From Sphingobacteriales bacterium (GTDB lineage Bacteria > Bacteroidota > Bacteroidia > Chitinophagales > Chitinophagaceae): DNA of 35,741 bases. Below are positions 1-7,624 of the stretch, piece after piece. Position 1 is the first letter of the stretch. Each line of letters starts with the position of its first letter. The position numbers and the translations under genes are program-made. The notes beneath the pieces are model-generated. The model was not told the DNA's origin, did not search any database, and saw only the letters and a list, made by a program, of their open reading frames with translations. The stretch lies in assembly GCA_016192105.1 (NCBI GenBank), contig JACPUV010000032.1, positions 1-35,741 of the forward strand. Reading direction: 5' to 3'.

Positions 1-234
1 AAAAGAGAGCGGGAAGCCGGGGTCCTGCTGCGGGATTCCGGTTGCACCGTGCTGAAAACCGTGTTGGCCAAACCTGCTCCTCACCTGGGATATTTCCGGA
101 TCCTGCTGAAAGCGCGGTTTGGCAGATCCGCTGTAGCAGCCGCCCCGGCAGAAGAGATTTGTATAAAAGACGAAAAGGGGCAATATACACCAGCTTTCAC
201 CAGCCTGCTGAAGGGCTATTATTTATTCCTGTAA
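1..234 (+). CDS. trmN6: tRNA1(Val) (adenine(37)-N6)-methyltransferase, C-terminal fragment
   Basis: The reading frame is open from the first base and stops at TAA 232-234, so this is the last 77 residues of a gene that begins outside the window. The tail has the pattern EEICIKDEKGQYTPAF followed by LLKGYYLFL. This matches the conserved C-terminus of the TrmN6/YfiC class I SAM methyltransferases, which end in an acidic I-K-D-x-x-G-x-YT-x-AF block and a final FYL-type motif. The family methylates N6 of adenosine 37 in tRNA1(Val). The catalytic NPPY region is not in the window, so the call rests on the tail alone. The gene converges on the next one with only 6 bases between the stop codons. Another small methyltransferase family with the same tail cannot be excluded. 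Confidence 0.65.
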   Translation, partial: KREREAGVLLRDSGCTVLKTVLAKPAPHLGYFRILLKARFGRSAVAAAPAEEICIKDEKGQYTPAFTSLLKGYYLFL

Positions 235-240
235 ATAAAA

Positions 241-1443
241 TCACCTGCCTTCCGCATAATCGCGCAGGTATTCATAGGGCGGGGTGAGTTCGCCGTTCTT
301 TACAATAGTAGCCCGGTCAATCATCGCTGAACCATTGCCCAGCAGGTCTTCGAATATAAATTTTATCAGCTGCTCTCCAAAATAACGGCTCGCATCCCGG
401 GGCAATTCATTTGGCAGGTTCCCGACAGCCATGATATCGATGGACCCCTGCAGGTACGGCGCCGTTTTTTCCAGGGTTATTTTATCAACGCCATAGATGG
501 GGTCGGCAATAGACTGGTCACCGCAGTTGATCGGTACGGAGCCATTCGCATCGTCGGTGATATCGGCAATGGTCTGGATGATGAAATCCTCTGAACGGAC
601 ATCCTCCTTTTCAAAGAGACGGGGCACATCCTTATCCCAGTACACCCCGTTCATCAGGATATCGGTTTGTGCGGCATACGGCAGGAAGGTACAACGGTAC
701 TGCTCCGGGTGATCGTGAAAATCTTCCCGGTTATAGGTTTCTGTTACCTTATGCCGGTAGAGCTCGGCGCCTTTGAGCTGCGTGTAAACCGGATACGAAA
801 AACGGCGCCTGAGGTAATCCTCATTGTCCACCTCGTGAATCTCCATCAGGTTCATGATTTCCAGTATCCCGTGTGCCACGCGGCCGGAGCCGGTAACGGC
901 AATTTTGACACTGGGGAGGCGGATACCAAAATAATTATGGATCAGTTCCCGGAAACTGCGTTGTTTGTACACCCGTTCCAGGTTATAGAGACCGGTACGG
1001 AGCCCATAGGCCATCATCCCGTTATGGGCACCCACGACCCCGGCAAAAAAACCAAACCCGATGATCCGCTGGCCATCCTCATGTTCCAGGCACTCATAAT
1101 CGATCAGCGTGATCTTTTTTTCCAGGATCGCCCGGAACAAAGGCTGATTATGGGGCTGTTTCTTTTTGGTATGGGAGAAAAATAAATAGGTCTTACCCGG
1201 GATCAGCTGACTGATTGGTACTTCTTTGATCCCAAACAGGACATCACATTCACCCAGGTCTTCCCGGGTACTCACACCAGCCAGCAGGTATTCCCGGTCG
1301 GAAAAACACCTGGCCGGAGAAGACTGTATAACAATTTGAATATCACTCCTGTTTTTTAATATCCATTTACATTGGGCCGGAGTAAGGGCCACCCTGTTGT
1401 CTGCGGGAACCTTGCCTTCCCGTATAAGTCCGATTCTGATCAT
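241..1443 (-). CDS. Saccharopine dehydrogenase-like / alanine dehydrogenase N-terminal domain protein
   Basis: A 400-residue cytosolic protein. The first 130 residues carry the alanine dehydrogenase/transhydrogenase N-terminal fold signature (RIGLIREGKVPADNRVALTP). This is followed by HTKKKQPHN and DYECLEHEDGQRIIGFG, typical of LYS1-type saccharopine dehydrogenases, and a glycine-rich nucleotide-binding turn VTGSGRVAHG near residue 200. Enzymes of this family interconvert saccharopine with lysine and 2-oxoglutarate using NAD(P). In Bacteroidota the substrate of these homologues is uncertain. I chose the ATG at 1443 because MIRIGLI is where family proteins begin. An upstream in-frame ATG at 1497 would add 18 residues that look unrelated. 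The gene is divergent from the lipoprotein gene at 1607, with 163 bases between the starts. Confidence 0.75.
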   Translation of the reverse strand: MIRIGLIREGKVPADNRVALTPAQCKWILKNRSDIQIVIQSSPARCFSDREYLLAGVSTREDLGECDVLFGIKEVPISQLIPGKTYLFFSHTKKKQPHNQPLFRAILEKKITLIDYECLEHEDGQRIIGFGFFAGVVGAHNGMMAYGLRTGLYNLERVYKQRSFRELIHNYFGIRLPSVKIAVTGSGRVAHGILEIMNLMEIHEVDNEDYLRRRFSYPVYTQLKGAELYRHKVTETYNREDFHDHPEQYRCTFLPYAAQTDILMNGVYWDKDVPRLFEKEDVRSEDFIIQTIADITDDANGSVPINCGDQSIADPIYGVDKITLEKTAPYLQGSIDIMAVGNLPNELPRDASRYFGEQLIKFIFEDLLGNGSAMIDRATIVKNGELTPPYEYLRDYAEGR

Positions 1444-1606
1444 ATAGCCATCGTTAATAAGTTCAGCAAAGTTGCTTCTTCTGGCAATGCCAGACAAACT
1501 GATTTAAATCAAGGGGTTTGGCACAATAAATGTTGTAACTTCAAATAATTTCCCGTAAATCCGGTTACTTCCGTATTCCCGGGGTTTACACAATAAAAAT
1601 GGGCTC

Positions 1607-2416
1607 ATGAAGCAGAACCGCATATTTTTCACCTTTACATTCCTGGCAGCCCTGTCTGTCTGCTGGCTATCCTGTAATAAACCCGGCTCTTCAGAAAATC
1701 CCCCGGGCCCTTATAAACTGAGCTATGGCGATTCCATTATTTATTTAAAACCTGTTGCGGGGGATTATGTTGTTTATCCTGTAACACCCCGTACCGGCAC
1801 TTATTCCGGATTCCCGGACGGAATCGAAATTGATGAGCTGACCGGCGCGATCAATGTATCCAAGAGTGAAACCGGTTTACGATACCGCATTACACATATT
1901 TCCCCGGAAGGCGATACGACCCGGACGCTGGTTGTTTTATCCGGGATCACGTTCAGGGATCACTTTTATGTTTTATCCTCCGGCGACTCTGTCGCTCACC
2001 CGGTTTACAATGCCAATGAGGATCGGTTCCTGCCCATTACCGGTTCCCTTTTTGATGAAGGTAACCTGGCCAATACGGGAGGATGCGCCGTTAGAACAGA
2101 AAATGGCAAGATCAACCTGGCCGAATCCATCCGCAACGGGGTGTTTGGCGCAAATCCACAGAATGACGACAAGAAAGAATTTGAAATAAAATACCGGATC
2201 AATGATGCCAGCGGGAAATCGCAGAACAAACTGAAAGTGCTGCTGTACTGGTATAATAGCATGGCGGATATACCGCAATACCTGTGGGATATCCTGAATG
2301 ACCGGACTACCCAGGGTGTTTTTCTCCGCAACAACCAGTCAGACCCCACCCTCACCGGCCGGCTGGTACAGTTAGCCAAACCGCGCCCCCCCTGTGTTGT
2401 AATTGTTGCGCATTAA
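1607..2416 (+). CDS. Lipoprotein with Ig-like (He_PIG-type) region, upstream partner of the CHAT protease
   Basis: A 269-residue secreted lipoprotein. The signal peptide has a hydrophobic core at residues 7-21 and a lipobox ending at Cys23 (WLSC). Residues 45-115 contain PDGIEIDELTGAINVS followed by a tyrosine-containing strand. This resembles the putative-Ig/He_PIG fold in which P-x-G-x-x-x-D-x-x-TG is conserved; the assignment is tentative. The protein ends in an unusual KPRPPC then VVIVAH, a Pro-Pro-Cys followed by a hydrophobic tail. It lies 41 bases upstream of the TPR-CHAT gene on the same strand, so the two are probably co-transcribed. It may be an envelope partner or substrate of the protease, which is inference from position only. 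I know no named family for it. Confidence 0.75.
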   Translation: MKQNRIFFTFTFLAALSVCWLSCNKPGSSENPPGPYKLSYGDSIIYLKPVAGDYVVYPVTPRTGTYSGFPDGIEIDELTGAINVSKSETGLRYRITHISPEGDTTRTLVVLSGITFRDHFYVLSSGDSVAHPVYNANEDRFLPITGSLFDEGNLANTGGCAVRTENGKINLAESIRNGVFGANPQNDDKKEFEIKYRINDASGKSQNKLKVLLYWYNSMADIPQYLWDILNDRTTQGVFLRNNQSDPTLTGRLVQLAKPRPPCVVIVAH

Positions 2417-2418
2417 TG

Positions 2419-2457
2419 AAGCCGTAGCGTTAAATTTGATAAGCTTTACGGCTTATC
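2419..2457 (+). promoter_or_regulatory. Two mutually exclusive hairpins abutting the CHAT start codon
   Basis: GATAAGC (2438-2444) pairs perfectly with GCTTATC (2451-2457) around a 6-base loop and ends on the base before the ATG. AAGCCGTA (2419-2426) pairs perfectly with TACGGCTT (2447-2454) in an alternative 8-base stem. Both use 2451-2454, so only one can form at a time. No U-run follows, so a terminator is unlikely. A role in translation initiation between the lipoprotein and the protease genes is inference. Confidence 0.4.
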
Positions 2458-5247
2458 ATGAAACAAATCCTGGCTACTTTACTGCTGCTCGTACTACTGG
2501 TTTACTCCTTTTCGCAGCGCCAGTCTGCTACAACCGCTTACCTGCCGGCTTACCAGGCGGCTGAACGTCTTTACAGGGAAGCGGAAAAACTGCCCCTGCA
2601 AAACAATTATTCAGAACAAACTGAAGCCCGGCTGAACCTGGCGGCACTGCAGCAATTCCTCCGGGTACTCCCGTCCATTGAAGAGCAGGGCCAGGACTCG
2701 CTGGCCTTCCATTGCCATTATAAGATCGCTTCCCTGTATCATTATTTTGACAGCCTGGAACCTGCCAGGACCCATTACCTGCAATCCATCCGTATCAAGG
2801 AACGAAATGCCTCCCTCCCGGATTCCTTTTTATTCAAACCCCTCCTCTTTACCGGAAGTATCTGTTACAGCCGGCATGCCATTGATTCCGCCGTATTTTA
2901 TTATAAAAAGGCAGAAAGCATTTGCGACCAGTACACTCATCCCCTGTCTGAGCAGCAACGCCTCTACAACCGGCTGGGTGTGATCTATTACGAGACGGGA
3001 AACTACAAGCAGGCGGGGAATTATTTTGAAAAAGCGCTTTCCCTGTTACGCATGGGAGACCCTTCTTATAAAGAGTTCAGGGCAAACTACCTGAACAATA
3101 TCGCCTCCGCACTGCTTAACCTGGAAAAATATGACGAAGCCAAAAAGATCTACCTGCAGTTATTGCCAACGGGGTTTTATAAGGATGAAATAATACAAAA
3201 CCTGGGAAGTATTGACCTTAACCTGGGTGACCCGGAGGATGCCATTCGCTGGTACAAACAGGTGAAAACTGTTTCCGCCAACACCGTGCTATTGTTTAAT
3301 AATATCGCCAAAGCATTCCTCGAATTAAAAATGGCGGATTCGGCCAGCCATTATTTGCAGCTGGCCCTGCAGGAAAATGAAAAATGGAACGGGAAAACAA
3401 AAAACGTATCGCAAGGGCTGACCTATCAGTACCTGGGCGAATTGTCCCTTTCATTGCACCAGGCAAAAAAAGCAGCTGACTATTTCCAGCAGGCGGTTAT
3501 CCAGTTTCACAATGAATTTTCCGATACCGCTATCAACAGTAACCCGGATAAATTCAGTGGTGCCTTTTCTTATATTCAGTTGTTCAACGCCCTCAGCGAT
3601 AAGGCAGACGCACTTACACGCCTGTACCAGCAGCTTAAGGAAACTACCTTCCTTGAGTCGGCCCTTGCTGCCTACCGGTCTGCTTTCCGGCTGGCCACTT
3701 ATGTGGAACGGACTTATGACTCCGATGAAGCCCGTTTATTTCTCGGAAAAATCAAACACCATGTCCACAGCCGGCCCATCGCACTCAGCATCCAGTTGTA
3801 CGAACTGACCGGCCATATCAGGTACCTGGAAGAGGCTTATTCCTTTGACCAGCTGAATAAAGCCTCCATCCTTGCCCTCAACGTACAGGAAAATGAATTA
3901 CGGAAAATAAGCGGTGCTCAAAACGAGTGGATCCGGAAAGAAACGGCCCTTAAAAAAAATATCACCCGGATTTCCCTGAATGCATCCCGGGAAAAAGACA
4001 GCAGTATATTGAAACAGCTGATTTCCGAAATAAGGGATAATGAGATCGAACTGGGAAGGGTGCAGGAAAAAATTGAATCAGACCCTGTATGGAAGATCCG
4101 GGCAGCCGTTACACAGATCCCTTCGGTCAGCCAGCTTCAACGAAAACTGGATAACAATTCCGCCATCCTGTCTTATCATTTGTCCGAGCAGGAACTGCTG
4201 GTGCTGCTGGTTACAAATAAAAAATTTGAATACTACAGAACAGAAATCGATCCCGTATTCTTTGAGCGGCTGGATCATTTCAAAACGAACCTGCAGACCG
4301 TTTCACCGGATCAGCGCTATGAAGGAAGCGCGGCCGCAGCAGCCCTGTACCAGGTGCTTATTAAACCGGTTTATCCTTCGCTCAAACAAAGTTCCCGGCT
4401 CATCATCATACCCGATGATGAACTGAACTACCTGCCTTTTGAGGCCCTGCAGGACGAGAATAAAAAATACCTGCTGGAACATTTTTCTGTCCAATACCAG
4501 TTCAGCACGGCCCTGTTCGGGGAAAGCCTGCATGCCAGTTATCGCTCCCAAAGCCTGGCTTTTGCTCCTTTTACCAGCCCTGTTTCCCGGGCTGATTCCG
4601 CTACCGGTCTCTTCAGCCGGCTGCCTGCTTCTTTAGAAGAAGTGAGTACACTGAAAGGGAGGATACTGACGGATACCAAGGCGACTAAAAAAATCTTTCT
4701 CCGCCTGTCCAACAGTTACCCTATCCTGCACCTGGCCACCCATGCCAGTGTAAACAATGATATCCCCTCCCAATCCTATATTGCCTTTTACCCGGAGGGC
4801 AGGGATTATAAATTATATGCGGGAGAAATTGCTGACCTGCGCCTCGATTCTGTACAACTGGTGATCCTGAGTGCCTGCGAAACCGGTACCGGCCGGCTTA
4901 TAAAAGGAGAAGGGCTGATGAGTCTTTCAAGGGCTTTCGCCTATGCCGGTTGCCCGGACATCATCACATCGCTGTGGAAGGCGGAAGACAAAACAACTTC
5001 CTTTATTACCCAGCGGCTGCACTATTACCTGGAAAAAAAATACAGCAAAGACAAAGCATTGCAACAGGCAAAACTGGATCTTTTGCGGAGTAATGAAATC
5101 GATCCCCGTTTAAAAACACCGGATTACTGGGCTCACCTGATCTATATCGGTAACTACGAGGAAGACCGTGGGTCGAAAGACTGGTGGTGGATTGCTCTGG
5201 CCATTATCGCAGGCGCTTTTGCGTATAAGATGGTGAGGAGAAAGTGA
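2458..5247 (+). CDS. Exported TPR-CHAT domain protease
   Basis: A 929-residue protein. An N-terminal signal peptide (MKQILATLLLLVLLVYSFS) is followed by TPR repeats over about residues 30-430, for example GVIYYETGNYKQAGNYFEKA and YQYLGELSLSLHQAKKAADYF. A helical linker precedes a caspase-like CHAT domain at about 610-905. The expected dyad is present: His762 in HLATHAS and Cys807 in ILSACETGTG. The typical GEGLMSLSRAFAYAG, SLWKAEDKTT and PDYWAHLIYIGN blocks follow. A C-terminal membrane segment (IALAIIAGAFAYKMV) before RRK should anchor the protein with the protease on the periplasmic side. CHAT proteases are cysteine peptidases that act on partner proteins. The gene sits behind a lipoprotein gene and converges on lipoprotein and sigma/anti-sigma operons. 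The ATG directly abuts a hairpin. The family call is firm; the substrate is unknown. Confidence 0.92.
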   Translation: MKQILATLLLLVLLVYSFSQRQSATTAYLPAYQAAERLYREAEKLPLQNNYSEQTEARLNLAALQQFLRVLPSIEEQGQDSLAFHCHYKIASLYHYFDSLEPARTHYLQSIRIKERNASLPDSFLFKPLLFTGSICYSRHAIDSAVFYYKKAESICDQYTHPLSEQQRLYNRLGVIYYETGNYKQAGNYFEKALSLLRMGDPSYKEFRANYLNNIASALLNLEKYDEAKKIYLQLLPTGFYKDEIIQNLGSIDLNLGDPEDAIRWYKQVKTVSANTVLLFNNIAKAFLELKMADSASHYLQLALQENEKWNGKTKNVSQGLTYQYLGELSLSLHQAKKAADYFQQAVIQFHNEFSDTAINSNPDKFSGAFSYIQLFNALSDKADALTRLYQQLKETTFLESALAAYRSAFRLATYVERTYDSDEARLFLGKIKHHVHSRPIALSIQLYELTGHIRYLEEAYSFDQLNKASILALNVQENELRKISGAQNEWIRKETALKKNITRISLNASREKDSSILKQLISEIRDNEIELGRVQEKIESDPVWKIRAAVTQIPSVSQLQRKLDNNSAILSYHLSEQELLVLLVTNKKFEYYRTEIDPVFFERLDHFKTNLQTVSPDQRYEGSAAAAALYQVLIKPVYPSLKQSSRLIIIPDDELNYLPFEALQDENKKYLLEHFSVQYQFSTALFGESLHASYRSQSLAFAPFTSPVSRADSATGLFSRLPASLEEVSTLKGRILTDTKATKKIFLRLSNSYPILHLATHASVNNDIPSQSYIAFYPEGRDYKLYAGEIADLRLDSVQLVILSACETGTGRLIKGEGLMSLSRAFAYAGCPDIITSLWKAEDKTTSFITQRLHYYLEKKYSKDKALQQAKLDLLRSNEIDPRLKTPDYWAHLIYIGNYEEDRGSKDWWWIALAIIAGAFAYKMVRRK

Positions 5248-5347
5248 GTGGGGAGTGGGGCCTTCTGTGAAAATTGCGTACCTGCCTGTCCGGAGGATTA
5301 ATTAACCGTAAAACCAGTTCTTGTAATTAGAAGTCTCTTAGGAGGGC

Positions 5348-5375
5348 CCGACACCCGTCACCTGACACCCGACAA
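5348..5375. repeat. Short degenerate GACACCCG direct repeats
   Basis: The 227-base gap between the CHAT gene and the DUF4382 gene holds CCGACACCCG, then CCTGACACCCG, then GACAAC: an imperfect direct repeat of about 8-10 bases. I see no coding potential or promoter in it. The rest of the gap contains a CCTGCCTG motif at 5281-5288 and, near its right end, a minus-strand terminator. Confidence 0.35.
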
Positions 5376-5419
5376 CTAAGCAAACAGTAGTGAAATTTTA
5401 CTTTTTTCCCTTTGCATTC

Positions 5420-5453
5420 TTAAAAAGAAGGGCTGCGCGTTTCCGGCAGCCCT
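5420..5453 (-). terminator. Rho-independent terminator of the DUF4382 lipoprotein operon
   Basis: GGGCTGC (5430-5436) pairs with GCAGCCC (5446-5452). Read on the minus strand, the stem is followed by TTCTTTTTA. It lies about 22 bases past the stop of the DUF4382 gene. Confidence 0.75.
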
Positions 5454-5474
5454 GGTTCTTCATAAGCTCAACTA

Positions 5475-6308
5475 TTATTGATGTAAAGTGATCAGGGGTA
5501 CATGGGTGTCTTCCCGGTTCACCACCACGACATTGTTAATCGTTGTATCACTGTAGCCATGCTGGCCGTCAATCAGTAAGGAATAAGTTCCGGCATTCAG
5601 TCCCACAATCTTGTATTCCCCGTCATCATGGTCCGGAATGGCTGTTGCCGTATCAGTGCCCATCACGGCTTTCACAATGGCATCAGCCGCCAAAGGCAAT
5701 ACTTTTCCCTCAATGCTGCCGGAATGGCTGCGGGTGAATATTTTAATATGTGATTTCAGGCGGTAACCATTGTTGTTTCCGGAACCGCTGTTATCCACCT
5801 GGATGGAATTACCCGCATCAAAATCGATCCAGAACAATACCTGCCCTGAATTGGTGATTTCAAAATTGCTGGCATCCAGGTTGGCAATCACTTCGCGGTC
5901 TTCGTCTTTTACCCGCAGTGGAAAGCTTTGCCCGTTCTCCATTACACTGTTTTGAGTGCCTATTAGCAATTTCACTTTTTTCACCCTTGCATTGGGAAGG
6001 GTGCCGGTACCGAATAAAGTATCCAACCCGTTGCGGAAACGCAGAATATTATAAACCCCCGGGTGTATGGCCAGGGTTACCCAGCCATCATTGGGCAGGC
6101 TGTCATCTTCCAGTTTTACCTGCAGTCCCTGGATATCAATAAACACACTGTCAAAAACGGGTGTCTGGTGATCGGTCAGGTAGATCGTAACCGCATGGGG
6201 CTTGTCCGGGTTACCGGCCGTGTTCCCCGCTAATTCTTTCTGGCAGGACCAGAGCAGCAGGGATATTGTCACCAGGGCAAACCCGGCAATAAGAAACTTG
6301 TTTTTCAT
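5475..6308 (-). CDS. DUF4382 lipoprotein with carboxypeptidase-regulatory-like C-terminal domain
   Basis: A 277-residue lipoprotein with lipobox Cys22 (LLLWSC). Residues 38-190 fit DUF4382. They include VTIYLTDHQTPVFDSVFIDIQG, then GWVTLAIHPGVYNILRFRNG, LPNARVKKVKLLIG and the V-I-A-N-L-D-A strand, ending in WIDFDAGNSI. A second module at about 197-277 (GSIEGKVLP to GEYKIVGLNAGTYSLLIDG) is a transthyretin-like carboxypeptidase-regulatory fold. DUF4382 proteins are widespread envelope lipoproteins of Bacteroidota with no established role. The gene starts 11 bases after the upstream lipoprotein gene, so the two form an operon closed by the terminator at 5420-5453. Confidence 0.88.
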   Translation of the reverse strand: MKNKFLIAGFALVTISLLLWSCQKELAGNTAGNPDKPHAVTIYLTDHQTPVFDSVFIDIQGLQVKLEDDSLPNDGWVTLAIHPGVYNILRFRNGLDTLFGTGTLPNARVKKVKLLIGTQNSVMENGQSFPLRVKDEDREVIANLDASNFEITNSGQVLFWIDFDAGNSIQVDNSGSGNNNGYRLKSHIKIFTRSHSGSIEGKVLPLAADAIVKAVMGTDTATAIPDHDDGEYKIVGLNAGTYSLLIDGQHGYSDTTINNVVVVNREDTHVPLITLHQ

Positions 6309-6319
6309 GGTTGTATTTT

Positions 6320-6736
6320 TTAGTTTTTAGAAAAGGTTAAAAATTCATTGCTGGTCGTATTGTCATCCCCGAGACGGATTTCCGTAGCGGATTTGGAAAG
6401 AATCTTCCAGTCATCTGTCAGTTCACCGAGACTATTGGCCGGATCATTTTTTACACCCAGGTCAATCATAAATTTATTCGAACTGCTGTTGATGCTCCAT
6501 GTACCGTTCCGCGTGCTGCCGTTCCGGGAGGCGGCCAGGGTGCCATTTTCATTAAACAAAAAAGTGTAGCCGGAATAAGTACTTGTTTCATCATTGCCGC
6601 TGTCGGTAAAAAGACTGACCCTCCAATTGCCCGAAGTAACCACCTGGGTGGTATTGCTGTCAGTAGTACCCTGTGGATCACAGGAATACAGTGAAATGAC
6701 CAGTACGGTCAGCAGGGAGAAGCCTATCTTTTTCAT
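6320..6736 (-). CDS. Small lipocalin-like lipoprotein
   Basis: A 138-residue lipoprotein. I chose the ATG at 6736 because it gives a textbook signal peptide (MKKIGFSLLTVLVISLYSC) with lipobox Cys19; longer in-frame starts add a non-signal leader. The mature part has the beta-rich pattern of lipocalin-like Bacteroidota lipoproteins. A G-N-W-R-V strand at about 36 is followed by YTFLFNENGTLAAS, GTWSINSSSNKFMIDLG and DDWKILSKSATEIRLGDD. Such proteins often come as small calycin-like barrels of unknown ligand. It is the first gene of the two-gene operon with the DUF4382 protein. Any role as a partner of that protein is inference. Confidence 0.75.
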   Translation of the reverse strand: MKKIGFSLLTVLVISLYSCDPQGTTDSNTTQVVTSGNWRVSLFTDSGNDETSTYSGYTFLFNENGTLAASRNGSTRNGTWSINSSSNKFMIDLGVKNDPANSLGELTDDWKILSKSATEIRLGDDNTTSNEFLTFSKN

Positions 6737-6810
6737 TTCTTTATTTTTTATTTGGGGAGAACAGCCCCGTGAAATAGTCAACGCCGGAGACAGAATTGTA
6801 ACCAATCCCC

Positions 6811-6837
6811 ATAAAAAAACCCCTCCGGGGAGGGGCC
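6811..6837 (-). terminator. Rho-independent terminator of the sigma/anti-sigma operon
   Basis: CCCCTC (6820-6825) pairs with GAGGGG (6830-6835). On the minus strand the stem is followed by seven T residues. It lies 20 bases past the anti-sigma stop and separates this operon from the lipoprotein operon downstream. Confidence 0.85.
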
Positions 6838-6856
6838 TGCTATTGTCAGTACTGTA

Positions 6857-7624
6857 TTACTGCCAGCTGAGCATCCTGACCTGGCGGATCAGCCCGTTCG
6901 TTACTTTACTGTTATAAAGATGCTGCGGGTCGCTCCCGATCTTTTTCAATAACCCGAGAGCGGATTTATAATCCCTGGCAGCAATATAACTGAGGGCCAG
7001 GTAATATTCCGCTTCATCCTGGAAACCGGTGGTATGCGCTTCTTTATTAAGGCTGATGACCCGGTTAAAAGAAGTAATGGCCCTGGTATTGTCCTTCAGT
7101 TCGAGGGCGGCGGCCCCGTTCAGGAATTCAGCTTTAACACCGGGCTCAGTCCCGGCATCGTGCAGGCGTATCACTTCTGTATAATTTTTATCCCGGAATG
7201 CTTTCTCAACAGCAGACTCATTCAAAGTACCTCTTACGGTGGTCAGTTCAAAAGACTGGTAATGGGCACTGAATACTTTACCGGGAGTAAGCGTAAAAAA
7301 CTGGTACGCGAAAAACCCTCCCACGATTAGCAGGATGCCGGCGGCAACCGCGGCTGAATAGCGGAACATTTTCCGGACCGGGGCGATCCGTTTTACCGGT
7401 TGCTCATTCATTTCCTCCATCATCTGCAGGTGAATAGCACTCACCTGCTGTTGTAACCCATAGTGACGGATGGCAGCCCTTGTGCACAGGAGGCTGTCGA
7501 AATCCTGCTGCAACTGGAGATCGGCAGCAAGCCGGCTTTCCAGCTCAGCTTTTTCCTCCGGGGTCAGCTCATTATCAAGCAACCGGACCAGGTCTTCCGG
7601 CATATTGGGTGTAGCATTATCCAT
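6857..7624 (-). CDS. Single-pass anti-sigma-like membrane protein with periplasmic TPR-like region
   Basis: A 255-residue protein. Residues 1-85 form a charged cytoplasmic N-terminus (LVRLLDNELTPEEKAELESRL), the small helical zinc-less anti-sigma pattern common in Bacteroidota. One membrane helix follows at about 89-110 (YSAAVAAGILLIVGGFFAYQFF). Residues 135-250 are TPR-like: NYTEVIRLHDAG, AEFLNGAAALELKDNTRAITSFNRVI and EYYLALSYIAARDYKSALGLLKKI. Its start overlaps the end of the sigma factor gene by 8 bases (7617-7624), which indicates translational coupling and a sigma/anti-sigma pair. The periplasmic TPR part could sense a partner such as the TPR-CHAT protease encoded nearby; that link is inference. 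Confidence 0.8.
   Translation of the reverse strand: MDNATPNMPEDLVRLLDNELTPEEKAELESRLAADLQLQQDFDSLLCTRAAIRHYGLQQQVSAIHLQMMEEMNEQPVKRIAPVRKMFRYSAAVAAGILLIVGGFFAYQFFTLTPGKVFSAHYQSFELTTVRGTLNESAVEKAFRDKNYTEVIRLHDAGTEPGVKAEFLNGAAALELKDNTRAITSFNRVISLNKEAHTTGFQDEAEYYLALSYIAARDYKSALGLLKKIGSDPQHLYNSKVTNGLIRQVRMLSWQ

Noticed and set aside
667..1185. A 172-codon plus-strand frame inside the saccharopine dehydrogenase-like gene, and similar long antisense frames at 34068-34571 and 18543-19124.
   Set aside because: They lie opposite clear family genes, have no recognisable domain, and are explained by codon bias of the real strand.
2458..5247. The CHAT protein as part of a type III-E CRISPR (Craspase) system or a gasdermin defence pair.
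   Set aside because: No CRISPR repeats, gRAMP effector or Csx30 homologue are present. The protein has a signal peptide, and the upstream lipoprotein lacks a gasdermin-like hydrophobic pore domain.
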